Of a stretch of DNA of 64,000 nt, positions 26,157-34,400 are shown piece after piece (the first letter of the stretch is position 1; each line of letters opens with the position of its first letter). The notes under the pieces are model-generated. The model saw only the letters and a list, made by a program, of their open reading frames with translations. It had not been told where the DNA came from and ran no database searches. This stretch comes from JBPCIX01 sp051005875 (lineage in GTDB: Bacteria; Actinomycetota; CADDZG01; JAHWKV01), in NCBI GenBank assembly GCA_051005875.1, contig JBPCIX010000021.1, positions 1 to 64,000 of the forward strand, given 5' to 3'. A program made the translations under genes and the position numbers.

Positions 26157-26216
26157 ATGTCGCAGACGAATGGGAGAACCTCCGAGGTCCTGGACCTTAC
26201 CCTCGTACTGCGGTAG
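26157..26216 (+). CDS. ilv leader peptide
   Basis: A 19-residue frame starting at ATG 26157 with an AGG ribosome site reads MSQTNGRTSEVLDLTLVLR and stops with TAG. Four Leu and two Val codons cluster at its end, the pattern of an attenuator leader controlling branched-chain synthesis. A strong hairpin overlaps its stop, and a terminator lies 33 bases beyond. It lies 145 bases before ilvB. A -35-like TTGACA at 26094-26099 could drive it, but no matching -10 at normal spacing is visible. Confidence 0.72.
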   Translation: MSQTNGRTSEVLDLTLVLR

Positions 26217-26269
26217 CGCGCGCTGGTTTTCCGGCGTGCGCTACAAAGCCTCTCGAAAGAGAGGTTTTT
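26212..26269 (+). promoter_or_regulatory. ilv attenuator: pause hairpin and terminator
   Basis: Reading from the leader stop, GTAGCGCGCGCTGG pairs with CCGGCGTGCGCTAC (two wobbles; 26213-26243 region), then CCTCTC-GAAA-GAGAGG (26249-26264) followed by TTTTT forms a Rho-independent terminator before ilvB. The layout matches leader-peptide attenuation: stalling at Leu/Val codons would change folding and let transcription continue. I did not identify a clean antiterminator pairing. Confidence 0.72.
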
Positions 26270-26361
26270 AGTTTCTCCGGCAAAATCACTGAGCGCTTCC
26301 GAAGCCCTGTAACCCTATTTGCGGGCAGTAACCTTAAAAGGAAGTGAGGCAAATAAAAAAG

Positions 26362-28188
26362 ATGAGCCAATCAAATGGCAGCGGATCACAGAAGGTGACC
26401 GGCGCCCAAGCGCTGATGCGCGCTTTGGAGGCGGCCGGAGTCACCGATATCTTTGGAATCCCCGGCGGGGCCATCCTGCCCGCCTACGATCCCCTGCTGG
26501 ATTCCTCCATTCGCCATATCTTGACCCGCCATGAGCAAGGCGCCGCCCACGCTGCCGACGGCTTTGCCCAAGCATCGGGCAGAGTTGGGTGTTGTTGGGC
26601 CACGTCGGGCCCGGGGGCGACGAACCTTGTCACCGGCCTGGCGTCTTCGTATCTCGACTCGATTCCGGTTGTTGCGGTTACCGGCCAGGTGCCCCGCGCC
26701 GCAATCGGCGGCGACGCCTTCCAGGAGACCGACGCTACGGGAATCACCGTTCCGGTCACTAAACACAACTACCTGGTCATGGAGCCCGAGGACATCCCTT
26801 ATACCATCGCCGAGGCGTTCCACGTCGCCGGCACCGGCAGGCCCGGCCCTGTGTTGGTGGACATCCCCAAGGACGTCCTGCAATCCGAAATGAGCTACCG
26901 CGATGCGGGCCCCATCGACATGCCCGGCTACCAGCCGGTAGCCAAGCCCAACTCACGCCAAATAGCAGCCGCCGCAAAGTTAATCATGGCCTCAAAGCGG
27001 CCGGTCATTTATGCCGGCGGCGGGTGCATAAAGGCAGGGGCGTCTGACGCCCTCAAGCGCTTGGCGGAGCTGACGGGAATTCATGTTGTCACCACCTTGA
27101 TGGCCAGAGGCATAATTTCCGATGACCATCCTTTGTGCCTCGGGATGCCCGGGATGCACGGCAATTACGCTGCGGTCACGTCGATGCAGAAATCGGATCT
27201 GTTGATCGCCCTCGCCCCAAGGTTCGACGACCGAGTCACCGGCAAGGTGAGCGCTTTTGCTCCAGAAGCCAAGGTCATCCATGCCGACATCGACCCGGCA
27301 GAAATCGGCAAGATCCGCGCGGTCGATGTTCCCATCGTCGGCGACGCCAAGGCGGTGATCGAAGAATTGACCAAGGCCTTGCAGGCGGAAATCGCCCAAT
27401 CGGGCGCTGCCGATTACACGGCCTGGACCAATGAACTGCAGGACTGGCAAAAGCGCTTTCCCTATCGTTACACTCAGCAACCTGACGGGCCGATCAAGCC
27501 GCAATATGCCATCGAGAGAATCGCCCACGCCACCGGCGGCAACGCAATTTTTGCAGCCGGTGTCGGCCAGCATCAAATGTGGGCTTCACAGTTTATTCGC
27601 TTTCAGCGCCCCAGGACCTGGCTGAATTCAGGCGGCCTAGGCGCAATGGGGTATGGAGTTCCGGCCGCGATGGGGGCCAAAGTCGCCATGCCGGGCGAAG
27701 AGGTCTGGTGCATCGACGGCGACGGCTGTTTCCAGATGACCTGTCAGGAACTGGCCACCATGACCGTTGAAAAAATCCCCGTGAAGATCGGCATCATGAA
27801 CAACGGTTACCTCGGTATGGTTCGCCAATGGCAGGAACTTTTCTACGACAAGCGATATTCGGAAGTGGAATTCGGCTTTGAAGTTCCCGACTACGTCAAG
27901 CTGGCCGAGGCTTACGGCTGTGTCGGCTTGAGGGTTGATTCGCCTGATGAAGTCGACGCTGTTATTGAAAAAGCCCGGGGCATAGACGACCGAACCGTCG
28001 TGATCGACTTTAGGTGCGATCCGGCCGAGATGTGCTTCCCAATGGTCCCTGCGGGCGCCTCAAATGACGATATCGTGCTCGGGCCCGAATTCGAGACGGC
28101 GCACGTAACTGATGAAGAGGGCACCCTCGGGGAATCCATGCTCGAAAACCTGCCCAAAATCGACTCCGAATCAAAGTCAACGTTTTGA
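26362..28188 (+). CDS. ilvB: Acetolactate synthase large subunit IlvB
   Basis: Joins two pyruvates, or pyruvate and 2-oxobutyrate, to acetohydroxy acids using ThDP, first step of Val/Leu/Ile synthesis. The long protein (about 608 residues from ATG 26362; GTG 26344 is an alternative) has HEQGAAHAADG near 65 with the catalytic Glu and, in the C-terminal third, the ThDP/Mg motif beginning GDGCFQM and ending NNGY. Catalytic large subunit of a complex with IlvN, which follows 46 bases later. The attenuator upstream fits this pathway gene. Confidence 0.96.
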   Translation: MSQSNGSGSQKVTGAQALMRALEAAGVTDIFGIPGGAILPAYDPLLDSSIRHILTRHEQGAAHAADGFAQASGRVGCCWATSGPGATNLVTGLASSYLDSIPVVAVTGQVPRAAIGGDAFQETDATGITVPVTKHNYLVMEPEDIPYTIAEAFHVAGTGRPGPVLVDIPKDVLQSEMSYRDAGPIDMPGYQPVAKPNSRQIAAAAKLIMASKRPVIYAGGGCIKAGASDALKRLAELTGIHVVTTLMARGIISDDHPLCLGMPGMHGNYAAVTSMQKSDLLIALAPRFDDRVTGKVSAFAPEAKVIHADIDPAEIGKIRAVDVPIVGDAKAVIEELTKALQAEIAQSGAADYTAWTNELQDWQKRFPYRYTQQPDGPIKPQYAIERIAHATGGNAIFAAGVGQHQMWASQFIRFQRPRTWLNSGGLGAMGYGVPAAMGAKVAMPGEEVWCIDGDGCFQMTCQELATMTVEKIPVKIGIMNNGYLGMVRQWQELFYDKRYSEVEFGFEVPDYVKLAEAYGCVGLRVDSPDEVDAVIEKARGIDDRTVVIDFRCDPAEMCFPMVPAGASNDDIVLGPEFETAHVTDEEGTLGESMLENLPKIDSESKSTF

Positions 28189-28212
28189 GCCTCCGCGTGG
28201 GGTTGGGGGGAA

Positions 28213-28233
28213 GTCGGGGGGTGTCCCCCCGAC
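28213..28233 (+). promoter_or_regulatory. Perfect GC hairpin right before the ilvN start
   Basis: GTCGGGGGG-TGT-CCCCCCGAC, nine perfect base pairs with a 3-base loop, ends one base before the GTG start of ilvN. It would hide the ribosome-binding region, so ilvN translation may depend on ribosomes arriving from ilvB, or be otherwise limited, matching the subunit ratio. No T-run follows, so it is not an ordinary terminator. Confidence 0.6.
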
Positions 28234-28234
28234 T

Positions 28235-28747
28235 GTGAAACACACGATTGCGGTTCTGGTCGAAAACAAGCCTGGGGTTTTGTTCAGGGTCTCGGGGCTG
28301 TTCGCGAGGCGCGGATTCAACATCCACTCGCTCGCGGTGGGCACCACCGAGAATCCAAAAGTCTCGCGGATGACAATTGTCGTCGACCTGCCCGAGCGCC
28401 CGCTTGAGCATGTAACCAAGCAGCTCTACAAGCTGATCAACGTCTTGAAGGTAATCGAGCTGGAGCCCGGAGATTCAATCGAGCGCGAGATGATGTTGAT
28501 CAAGGTCCGGGCCACTTCCGATACGAGGGCTCAAATTATCGAGCTGGTCGAGGTTTTTAGGGCCAAGATCGTCGATGTTGGCAACGAGGCCATGGCGATT
28601 GAAGTAACCGGCTCGCCCGAAAAAATCCAGGCTTTTGAAACGCTCATTGATTCGTACGGAATTGTCGAGATGGTTAAGACGGGGCGGATCGGCCTGACCC
28701 GCGGGGCAAAAGGTATCGCGGACCGAACCTTAAAAGTGGCCGGTTAA
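28235..28747 (+). CDS. ilvN: Acetolactate synthase regulatory subunit IlvN
   Basis: Small subunit giving feedback inhibition by valine through an ACT domain. From GTG 28235: VKHTIAVLVENKPGVLFRVS, ARRGFNIHSLAVGTTE, then a C-terminal part (MLIKVRATSDTRAQIIELVE). About 170 residues, normal for the family. GTG is chosen as start because the conserved KHTIAVLVENKPG block starts there; the frame extends upstream into a low-complexity stretch that is not conserved. ilvC follows 34 bases later. Confidence 0.94.
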   Translation: MKHTIAVLVENKPGVLFRVSGLFARRGFNIHSLAVGTTENPKVSRMTIVVDLPERPLEHVTKQLYKLINVLKVIELEPGDSIEREMMLIKVRATSDTRAQIIELVEVFRAKIVDVGNEAMAIEVTGSPEKIQAFETLIDSYGIVEMVKTGRIGLTRGAKGIADRTLKVAG

Positions 28748-28781
28748 TGCTTAAACAAACTCATTTGAAGGAGACTTTATA

Positions 28782-29777
28782 GTGGCAGCTACTACTTATT
28801 ACGAAAAAGATGTTGATGCTTCAGTTCTCAAGAATCGCCCAATTGCCATTCTTGGTTTTGGATCACAGGGCCATGCCCATGCCATGAACCTGGCCGATTC
28901 GGGGTTTGATGTTCGAGTCGGCCTTCGCGAGGGCTCGTCTTCGTGGGAGAAGGCGGAGCGCGCCGGCCTCCGGGTTCTCGAGACTGCCAAGGCGGTTGCC
29001 GACGCGGAGGTGACCATGGTGTTGCTGCCCGATCAGACAACCAAAGAAGCCTACGACGAGGCAATCGGACCGAATTTGTCGCCGGGTGGCGCCATTGCGT
29101 TTGCGCATGGCTTTAACATTCACTTCGGGCGCATCGCACCGCATGCGGAGGTTGATGTTTTCATGGTCGCGCCGAAGGGCCCCGGTCACCTGGTGAGGCG
29201 AACCTATACCGAGGGGATCGGCACTCCTGCCTTGATCGCTGTTAATCAAGATGCGAGCGGCAAGGCTAAAGCCACGGCTTTGGCCTACGCGTACGGCATC
29301 GGAGCGGCTCGCGCCGGGCTGATCGAGACCACTTTTGCCGAGGAGACCGAGACCGATCTGTTCGGCGAACAGGCCGTACTATGCGGCGGACTGACGCGCC
29401 TCATCACCTCAGGCTTCGAGACTCTGGTCGACGCCGGCTACCAGCCCGAGATTGCATATTTCGAGTGTTTGCACGAGGTCAAGCTGATCGTCGACCTGAT
29501 CTACGAAGGGGGCCTGGCAAAAATGCGGGACTCCATTTCAGACACGGCGGAATACGGCGACTTGACCCGCGGCGACAAGATAGTTACCGACGAAACCCGT
29601 GTGGCAATGCGAAAAGTTCTCTCTGACATCCAGGATGGGTCCTTCGCCAAGGAATGGGTGGCTGAGGCTGAAGCGGGCTCGCCTAAGTTCAACGAGTTGC
29701 GCCGCCAAGCCGCCGAACATCCAGTTGAAAAGGTCGGCGCAAAATTGCGGGCCATGATGCCGTGGCTGCAAAAATGA
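28782..29777 (+). CDS. ilvC: Ketol-acid reductoisomerase IlvC
   Basis: NADPH- and Mg-dependent isomeroreductase converting acetolactate to dihydroxy-isovalerate. GTG 28782 follows GAAGGAGAC. The N-terminal Rossmann motif GFGSQGHAHAMNL lies near 26-38; the C-terminal knotted domain carries metal-binding acidic residues (ETETDLFGEQAVLCGG). 331 residues is the class I length. The stop TGA overlaps the ATG of the Leu-rich leader peptide of leuA, so the two are translationally linked. Confidence 0.97.
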   Translation: MAATTYYEKDVDASVLKNRPIAILGFGSQGHAHAMNLADSGFDVRVGLREGSSSWEKAERAGLRVLETAKAVADAEVTMVLLPDQTTKEAYDEAIGPNLSPGGAIAFAHGFNIHFGRIAPHAEVDVFMVAPKGPGHLVRRTYTEGIGTPALIAVNQDASGKAKATALAYAYGIGAARAGLIETTFAEETETDLFGEQAVLCGGLTRLITSGFETLVDAGYQPEIAYFECLHEVKLIVDLIYEGGLAKMRDSISDTAEYGDLTRGDKIVTDETRVAMRKVLSDIQDGSFAKEWVAEAEAGSPKFNELRRQAAEHPVEKVGAKLRAMMPWLQK

Positions 29778-29836
29778 CCCTTTCTACTTTAGGAAGCCTC
29801 CTCCTCACGAGGCTCCGAGCCCTCCCGGCGTCCTAA
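29774..29836 (+). CDS. leu leader peptide
   Basis: ATG 29774 overlaps the ilvC stop (ATGA) and opens a 20-residue frame reading MTLSTLGSLLLTRLRALPAS before TAA 29834-29836. Seven of twenty residues are Leu, including three in a row (CTC CTC CTC). Such density is diagnostic of an attenuator leader for leucine. A hairpin set follows (see attenuator). leuA starts 71 bases after the stop. The overlap with ilvC means ribosomes ending ilvC could start the leader peptide, coupling the ilv and leu halves. Confidence 0.72.
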   Translation: MTLSTLGSLLLTRLRALPAS

Positions 29837-29887
29837 CGGACCGGATGCGGCTCGGGGCAGCGGATAGCGCCGAGCAGCATTCTTTTC
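29795..29887 (+). promoter_or_regulatory. leu attenuator with mutually exclusive hairpins
   Basis: AGCCTC (29795-29800) can pair with GAGGCT (29809-29814), enclosing the Leu codons. CCGAGC at 29815-29820 can pair with GCTCGG at 29850-29855 (antiterminator), while the same GCTCGG can pair with CCGAGC at 29870-29875 in a larger stem (GCTCGGGGC with GCGCCGAGC, one mismatch) followed by a T-rich tract at 29880-29886 (terminator). The two share one arm, so they are mutually exclusive, the design of a leader attenuator. Confidence 0.62.
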
Positions 29888-29906
29888 AGCCAGGAGGATC
29901 AATAAA

Positions 29907-31445
29907 ATGAAAACAAACAGCGACGTAGTAAGAATTTTCGACACCACGCTCAGAGATGGGGAGCAATCCCCCGGCATCAATCTGTCGGCCAAGGAAAAGG
30001 TCGAAATCGGCACGCAGTTGGCGCACCTGGGAGTCGACATCATCGAGGCCGGCTTTCCTATCAACTCCGATGCCGAGTTCCACGCTGTGCGCGAAGTGGC
30101 CGCGAACGTAAAGGGCGCCGTAATTTGTGGCCTGGCCCGAATGAGTTTCGGCGATATCGACAGAGCGTGGGAAGCAATCCGCGACGCCGCCAAAACCAGG
30201 ATCCACGTGTTCATAGCGACATCGCAGATCCATATGGAAAAGAAGCTGAAGATGACTCCCGACGAGGTCTTTACTTCCGCTGTAGCGGGGGTCGAGCGAT
30301 CAAAGGGATACACCGACGATGTCGAGTTCTCAGCCGAGGACGCAACGCGAAGCGATCCGGACTTTCTGGTACGCATATACAACGCAGCCATCAAGGCGGG
30401 CGCTACAACCTGCAACGTGCCCGACACAGTCGGCTACGCGCTTCCCCATGAGTATGCAGGGCTGTTCACTTACCTGATCGAAAACTGTGAGGGGGGCGAT
30501 TCGGTAATTTGGTCAACCCACACCCACCAGGATCTGGGGCTGGCCGTGGCCAACGCCCTGGCCGGAGTGCAAGCCGGCGCCCGTCAGGTTGAGGGGGCCA
30601 TGAACGCCATCGGTGAGCGCGCCGGCAATTGCTCGGTGGAAGAAGTGATCATGGCCATCAAGACCCGGGGGTCATCGCTCGGAGGAGTAACCACCAAGGC
30701 CGACTCAAAGCAAATCGTCAGAACCTCGCGGCTGGTTTCGGCCCTGACCGGCTACCAGGTCCCGCCTAACAAGGCCATTGTCGGGGCAAATGCGTTCGCC
30801 CACGAAGCCGGCATACATCAGCACGGAGTGTTGATGGAGCGCACCACCTACGAAATCATGGAGGCCGAATCAGTAGGCTGGGATTCCAACCGAATCGTGT
30901 TGGGCAAACACTCCGGCCGGCATGCCTTCGCCAACAACCTGTCGGAATTGGGATTTCAACTGACCGCTCACGATCTGGATAGAGCCTGGTCTCGCTTTCG
31001 TGAGCTTGTCGACCGAAAGGTGCAATTGACTGAAGCCGATTTGGTTGCCATTGTGACCGACGAGCTGGGAACCTCAGACCAAGAATACGTTCTGGAATCC
31101 ATTCAGGTTGCAGGCGGCACGCACCTTTCTCCCACCGCCACCGTCCGGGTCAGCCGAAACGGCGACGTTGTCGAGGAGTCGGCACACGGTGATGGAATGA
31201 TCGATGCGACATGCGGCGCAATTCAACGAGCGGTAGGAATGGATTGCAAACTGGTGTCGTTTCACGCAGGGGCGGTCACCGGTGGCACCGACGCTGTTGG
31301 AGAAGTAACAGTTGGCGTTGAGGTCGGGGGCAAGATCTTCACAGGACGAGGGATCTCAACCGATGTCGTCGAGGGCTCAGCCCGGGCCTTTTTGAACGCG
31401 GTCAACCGGTCCTTGACTGGGCCGACAAAGGGGGCAAGCACATGA
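29907..31445 (+). CDS. leuA: 2-isopropylmalate synthase LeuA
   Basis: Condenses 2-oxoisovalerate with acetyl-CoA, first committed step to leucine. AGGAGG lies just upstream of ATG 29907. The catalytic barrel motif FDTTLRDGEQSPG is at the start; the HTHQDLG and NAIGERAGN motifs carry metal ligands. The C-terminal 150 residues form the leucine-binding regulatory domain (LESIQVAGGTHLSPTATV-like). 512 residues is normal. It overlaps leuC by 4 bases. Confidence 0.96.
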   Translation: MKTNSDVVRIFDTTLRDGEQSPGINLSAKEKVEIGTQLAHLGVDIIEAGFPINSDAEFHAVREVAANVKGAVICGLARMSFGDIDRAWEAIRDAAKTRIHVFIATSQIHMEKKLKMTPDEVFTSAVAGVERSKGYTDDVEFSAEDATRSDPDFLVRIYNAAIKAGATTCNVPDTVGYALPHEYAGLFTYLIENCEGGDSVIWSTHTHQDLGLAVANALAGVQAGARQVEGAMNAIGERAGNCSVEEVIMAIKTRGSSLGGVTTKADSKQIVRTSRLVSALTGYQVPPNKAIVGANAFAHEAGIHQHGVLMERTTYEIMEAESVGWDSNRIVLGKHSGRHAFANNLSELGFQLTAHDLDRAWSRFRELVDRKVQLTEADLVAIVTDELGTSDQEYVLESIQVAGGTHLSPTATVRVSRNGDVVEESAHGDGMIDATCGAIQRAVGMDCKLVSFHAGAVTGGTDAVGEVTVGVEVGGKIFTGRGISTDVVEGSARAFLNAVNRSLTGPTKGAST

Positions 31446-32731
31446 ACTCAATGACGATCACCGAAAAGATTCTGGCTAAGGCGGCCGGGCGCGAAACAGT
31501 TTCGCCGGGGGAACTGATCATGGCCGATGTGGACTTGGCCATGGCCAACGATATAACGGCGCCGCTCGCTATTGAAGCCTTCGAAAAGATCGGGACGCCC
31601 AAGGTCTGGGATCGCGACAAGGTGGCTCTAGTACCTTCGCACTTCATGCCGGCGAAGGACATCGCCTCGGCCAAGATGGGCACGCGGATGCGGAACTTTG
31701 CCCAGTCGCAGCAGATCACTCACTACTTCGAGGTGGGCCGGTCCGGCATCGAGCACATCTTGCTGCCCGAGCAGGCGTTGGTGTTGCCCGGTCAAGTTGT
31801 GATCGGCGCCGATTCACACTCCTGTACTTACGGCGCTGTCGGCTGCTTTTCAACCGGAGTCGGCTCGACCGACCTGGCAGGAATCCTGGCCACCGGCAAG
31901 ATTTGGCTGAAGGTTCCCGAGACGCTCAGAATCGTCTATTCCGGCAAGCCGCCAAAATGGGTCGTCGGCAAGGATCTCATTTTGAAAGTCATCTCTGAGA
32001 TCAGCGATGACGGCGCCTTGTACATGGCGATGGAACACACCGGTGAGACCATGAAATACCTTTCAATGGAGAGCCGGCTGACATTGACTAACATGGCCAT
32101 CGAAGGAGGCGGGAAGTCCGGCATCGTCCCGCCCGACGAAATAACGCTGGAATATGTTGAGTCGCGCCGCAAAGCCGCCGGGCGGACGACCCCCTACGAG
32201 GTCATGCTCTCCGACGCCGACGCGCATTTCGAGCGGACACTGGAAATCGATGTAAGCAAGTTGGAGCCCATGGTCGCTCAGCCGTCCTTGCCTTCGAAAT
32301 CAGTCCCCGTTTCGGAAGTCGAGGGCCAGGAAGTGGACCAGGTTTTTATCGGCAGCTGTACGAACGCTCGCATGGAGGACCTACGGGTGGCGGCCGCGCT
32401 TTTCAAAGGCCGCAAGGTACACCCGAGCATCCGCCTGATTGTGATCCCGGCAACCCAGGATCTCTACAACCAGGCCAACCGTGAGGGTCTGATCGAAATC
32501 TTCTCGGAAGCAGGCGCGGCGGTGAGCGCTGCTACTTGCGGGCCGTGTCTGGGGGGTTACATGGGCGTACTTGGCCCGGGCGAGCGATGCCTTTCGACAA
32601 GCAACCGCAACTACCGGGGCCGTATGGGCGACCCGACTGCCGAGGTTTGGTTGGCGAATCCGGCTGTAGCAGCAGCTACCGCAATTACGGGGCGGATTAC
32701 GCATCCCGAATCGATCGGAGCTTTGGTATGA
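31442..32731 (+). CDS. leuC: 3-isopropylmalate dehydratase large subunit LeuC (type 2)
   Basis: Aconitase-family enzyme with a [4Fe-4S] cluster that isomerises 2- to 3-isopropylmalate. At 429 residues it is the shorter LeuC2/HacA-like form. Cys ligands are in GSCTNARMEDL and in TCGPCLGGYMG, the usual C...C-x2-C trio. It starts inside the end of leuA and ends inside leuD (ATGA overlaps at both ends), so the large and small subunits are made together. Confidence 0.95.
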   Translation: MNSMTITEKILAKAAGRETVSPGELIMADVDLAMANDITAPLAIEAFEKIGTPKVWDRDKVALVPSHFMPAKDIASAKMGTRMRNFAQSQQITHYFEVGRSGIEHILLPEQALVLPGQVVIGADSHSCTYGAVGCFSTGVGSTDLAGILATGKIWLKVPETLRIVYSGKPPKWVVGKDLILKVISEISDDGALYMAMEHTGETMKYLSMESRLTLTNMAIEGGGKSGIVPPDEITLEYVESRRKAAGRTTPYEVMLSDADAHFERTLEIDVSKLEPMVAQPSLPSKSVPVSEVEGQEVDQVFIGSCTNARMEDLRVAAALFKGRKVHPSIRLIVIPATQDLYNQANREGLIEIFSEAGAAVSAATCGPCLGGYMGVLGPGERCLSTSNRNYRGRMGDPTAEVWLANPAVAAATAITGRITHPESIGALV

Positions 32732-33303
32732 GTATAAATAGAATTAAGGGGCGGGTGCATCGGTTTGGCGAGAATATTGATACTGATGTCATTATTCCTG
32801 CCCGGTATTTGACGACTACCGATCCTGCTGAGCTTGCTTTGCATTGCATGGAGCCTATTGATCCCGAGTTTCCCAAAAGGGTGAAGCCCGGCGACATTAT
32901 CGTGGCCGAGGCCAACTTTGGCTCAGGGTCCTCGCGTGAACACGCCCCGGTAGCCATCAAGGCCGCGGGAATTGCATGCGTCGTCGCATCTACCTTTGCT
33001 CGGATCTTTTACCGCAATTCAATCAATGTTGGGTTGCCGATTGTTGAATGCCCCGAGATCGTTGGCGTTACTGACGATGGCGACGTGATTGAAGTTGACC
33101 TCGCCGCCGGAACCGTCACCAACGTCACCAAGGGGGGGATTTCAGCAACCGCAACGCCGTTTCCGGATTTCATGCGGGAACTGCTTGAAGCCGGAGGCCT
33201 TGTGCCCTATTTAAGGGCGCAGCTCAACGGGCACCCTGAGAATGACGATCCCTCGACTATTCAAGGAGCGGCGCCCAAAGAGGCCGATTTTCAGAATGAC
33301 TGA
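32728..33303 (+). CDS. leuD: 3-isopropylmalate dehydratase small subunit LeuD
   Basis: Swivel domain partner of LeuC. Starting at ATG 32728 (overlapping the leuC stop) the protein is 191 residues: GRVHRFGENIDTDVIIPARY, then NFGSGSSREHAPVAIKAAG with the substrate-binding loop. A longer open frame extends upstream inside leuC but conserved sequence begins at this start. It precedes leuB by 31 bases. Confidence 0.95.
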   Translation: MSINRIKGRVHRFGENIDTDVIIPARYLTTTDPAELALHCMEPIDPEFPKRVKPGDIIVAEANFGSGSSREHAPVAIKAAGIACVVASTFARIFYRNSINVGLPIVECPEIVGVTDDGDVIEVDLAAGTVTNVTKGGISATATPFPDFMRELLEAGGLVPYLRAQLNGHPENDDPSTIQGAAPKEADFQND

Positions 33304-33334
33304 GGAGTTCCCTGACGCCGTGGTTATCAGGTAG

Positions 33335-34372
33335 TTGGCGGCGAGCAAGCGGCATCAGGTTGCCTTTATTCCGGGGGACGGAATAGGTCCCGAAGTCATC
33401 GCCGAGGCTACCAAGGTCCTCGAGGCAGCTGCTTTACGGGGTAATTTCGAAATCGAAGGTGAGTTCCTTGATCTGGGAGCCGAAAGGTTTCTCAGAACGG
33501 GCGAGGTCCTTCCCGACAGCGTGATGGCTCACATTCAAAATTTCGATGCTGTTCTGCTGGGCGCGGTCGGAGACCCGCGCGTTCCGCCAGGGGTCCTGGA
33601 AGGTGGGTTGCTCCTTCGCCTTAGACAAGATCTGGATCTGTACGTCAACCTTCGACCGGCCAAGCTCTTTAAGGGAGTAACCGCGCCGCACAATGAAACT
33701 TCGGACTTCGATGTGGTAATCGTGAGAGAGAATACCGAAGGCTTATATTGCCGGCGCGGCTCTTCTGAAAAAACCGGCACCTCCCAAGAAACGGCCCTGG
33801 AACTATCGTTAAACACTGCCCCGGCGGTTGAGCGACTGCTTCGTTTCGCCTTCGAATTCGCAGCCAAGAACGAACGCGAGCTAACGCTTGTTCATAAACT
33901 CAACGTCCTGGAACATGCCGGCAACCTCTACCGCAGACTCTTCCTGGCTTTAGCTGAGGAGTACCCGCAGGTCAAAACGGACTACCAACATGTGGACGCA
34001 GCCGCCCTGCTTTTGGTCCAAGACCCCAAGCGCTTTTCCGTGATTGCCACCGACAATCTTTTCGGCGACATATTGAGCGATCTGACTGCAGCGCTTGTTG
34101 GGGGTATCGGCCTTGTGGGCAGCGGAAATATTCACCCCGGGAGGGTCTCGATCTTCGAGCCGGTTCACGGCTCGGCCCCCGATATCGCCGGGACTGGCAA
34201 AGCCAATCCGATTGGAGCAATACTTTCTTCAGCCCTGATGCTAAGGCACTTAGGAGAGACAAAAGCGGCCGAACGAGTTGAACATGCAGTAGCAGAATCC
34301 GCCGCCAAGGCAGAGCGCGACCAGCTAACCTGCACCCAAATCGGGGATCTGGTAGCCCTAGCTGCCGGCTAG
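33335..34372 (+). CDS. leuB: 3-isopropylmalate dehydrogenase LeuB
   Basis: Oxidative decarboxylation of 3-isopropylmalate with NAD. 345 residues: IPGDGIGPEVIAEA at the start, RENTEGLY, then HKLNVLEHAG with the catalytic Lys-type loop, TDNLFGDILSD, and the FEPVHGSAPDIAGTGKANP cofactor loop. TTG 33335 is the start, with only a weak site upstream. The family also contains isocitrate and tartrate dehydrogenases; gene order settles the assignment. Confidence 0.92.
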   Translation: MAASKRHQVAFIPGDGIGPEVIAEATKVLEAAALRGNFEIEGEFLDLGAERFLRTGEVLPDSVMAHIQNFDAVLLGAVGDPRVPPGVLEGGLLLRLRQDLDLYVNLRPAKLFKGVTAPHNETSDFDVVIVRENTEGLYCRRGSSEKTGTSQETALELSLNTAPAVERLLRFAFEFAAKNERELTLVHKLNVLEHAGNLYRRLFLALAEEYPQVKTDYQHVDAAALLLVQDPKRFSVIATDNLFGDILSDLTAALVGGIGLVGSGNIHPGRVSIFEPVHGSAPDIAGTGKANPIGAILSSALMLRHLGETKAAERVEHAVAESAAKAERDQLTCTQIGDLVALAAG

Positions 34373-34400
34373 AGCGGCAGACCCGTTAAGCTCGTGGTGA

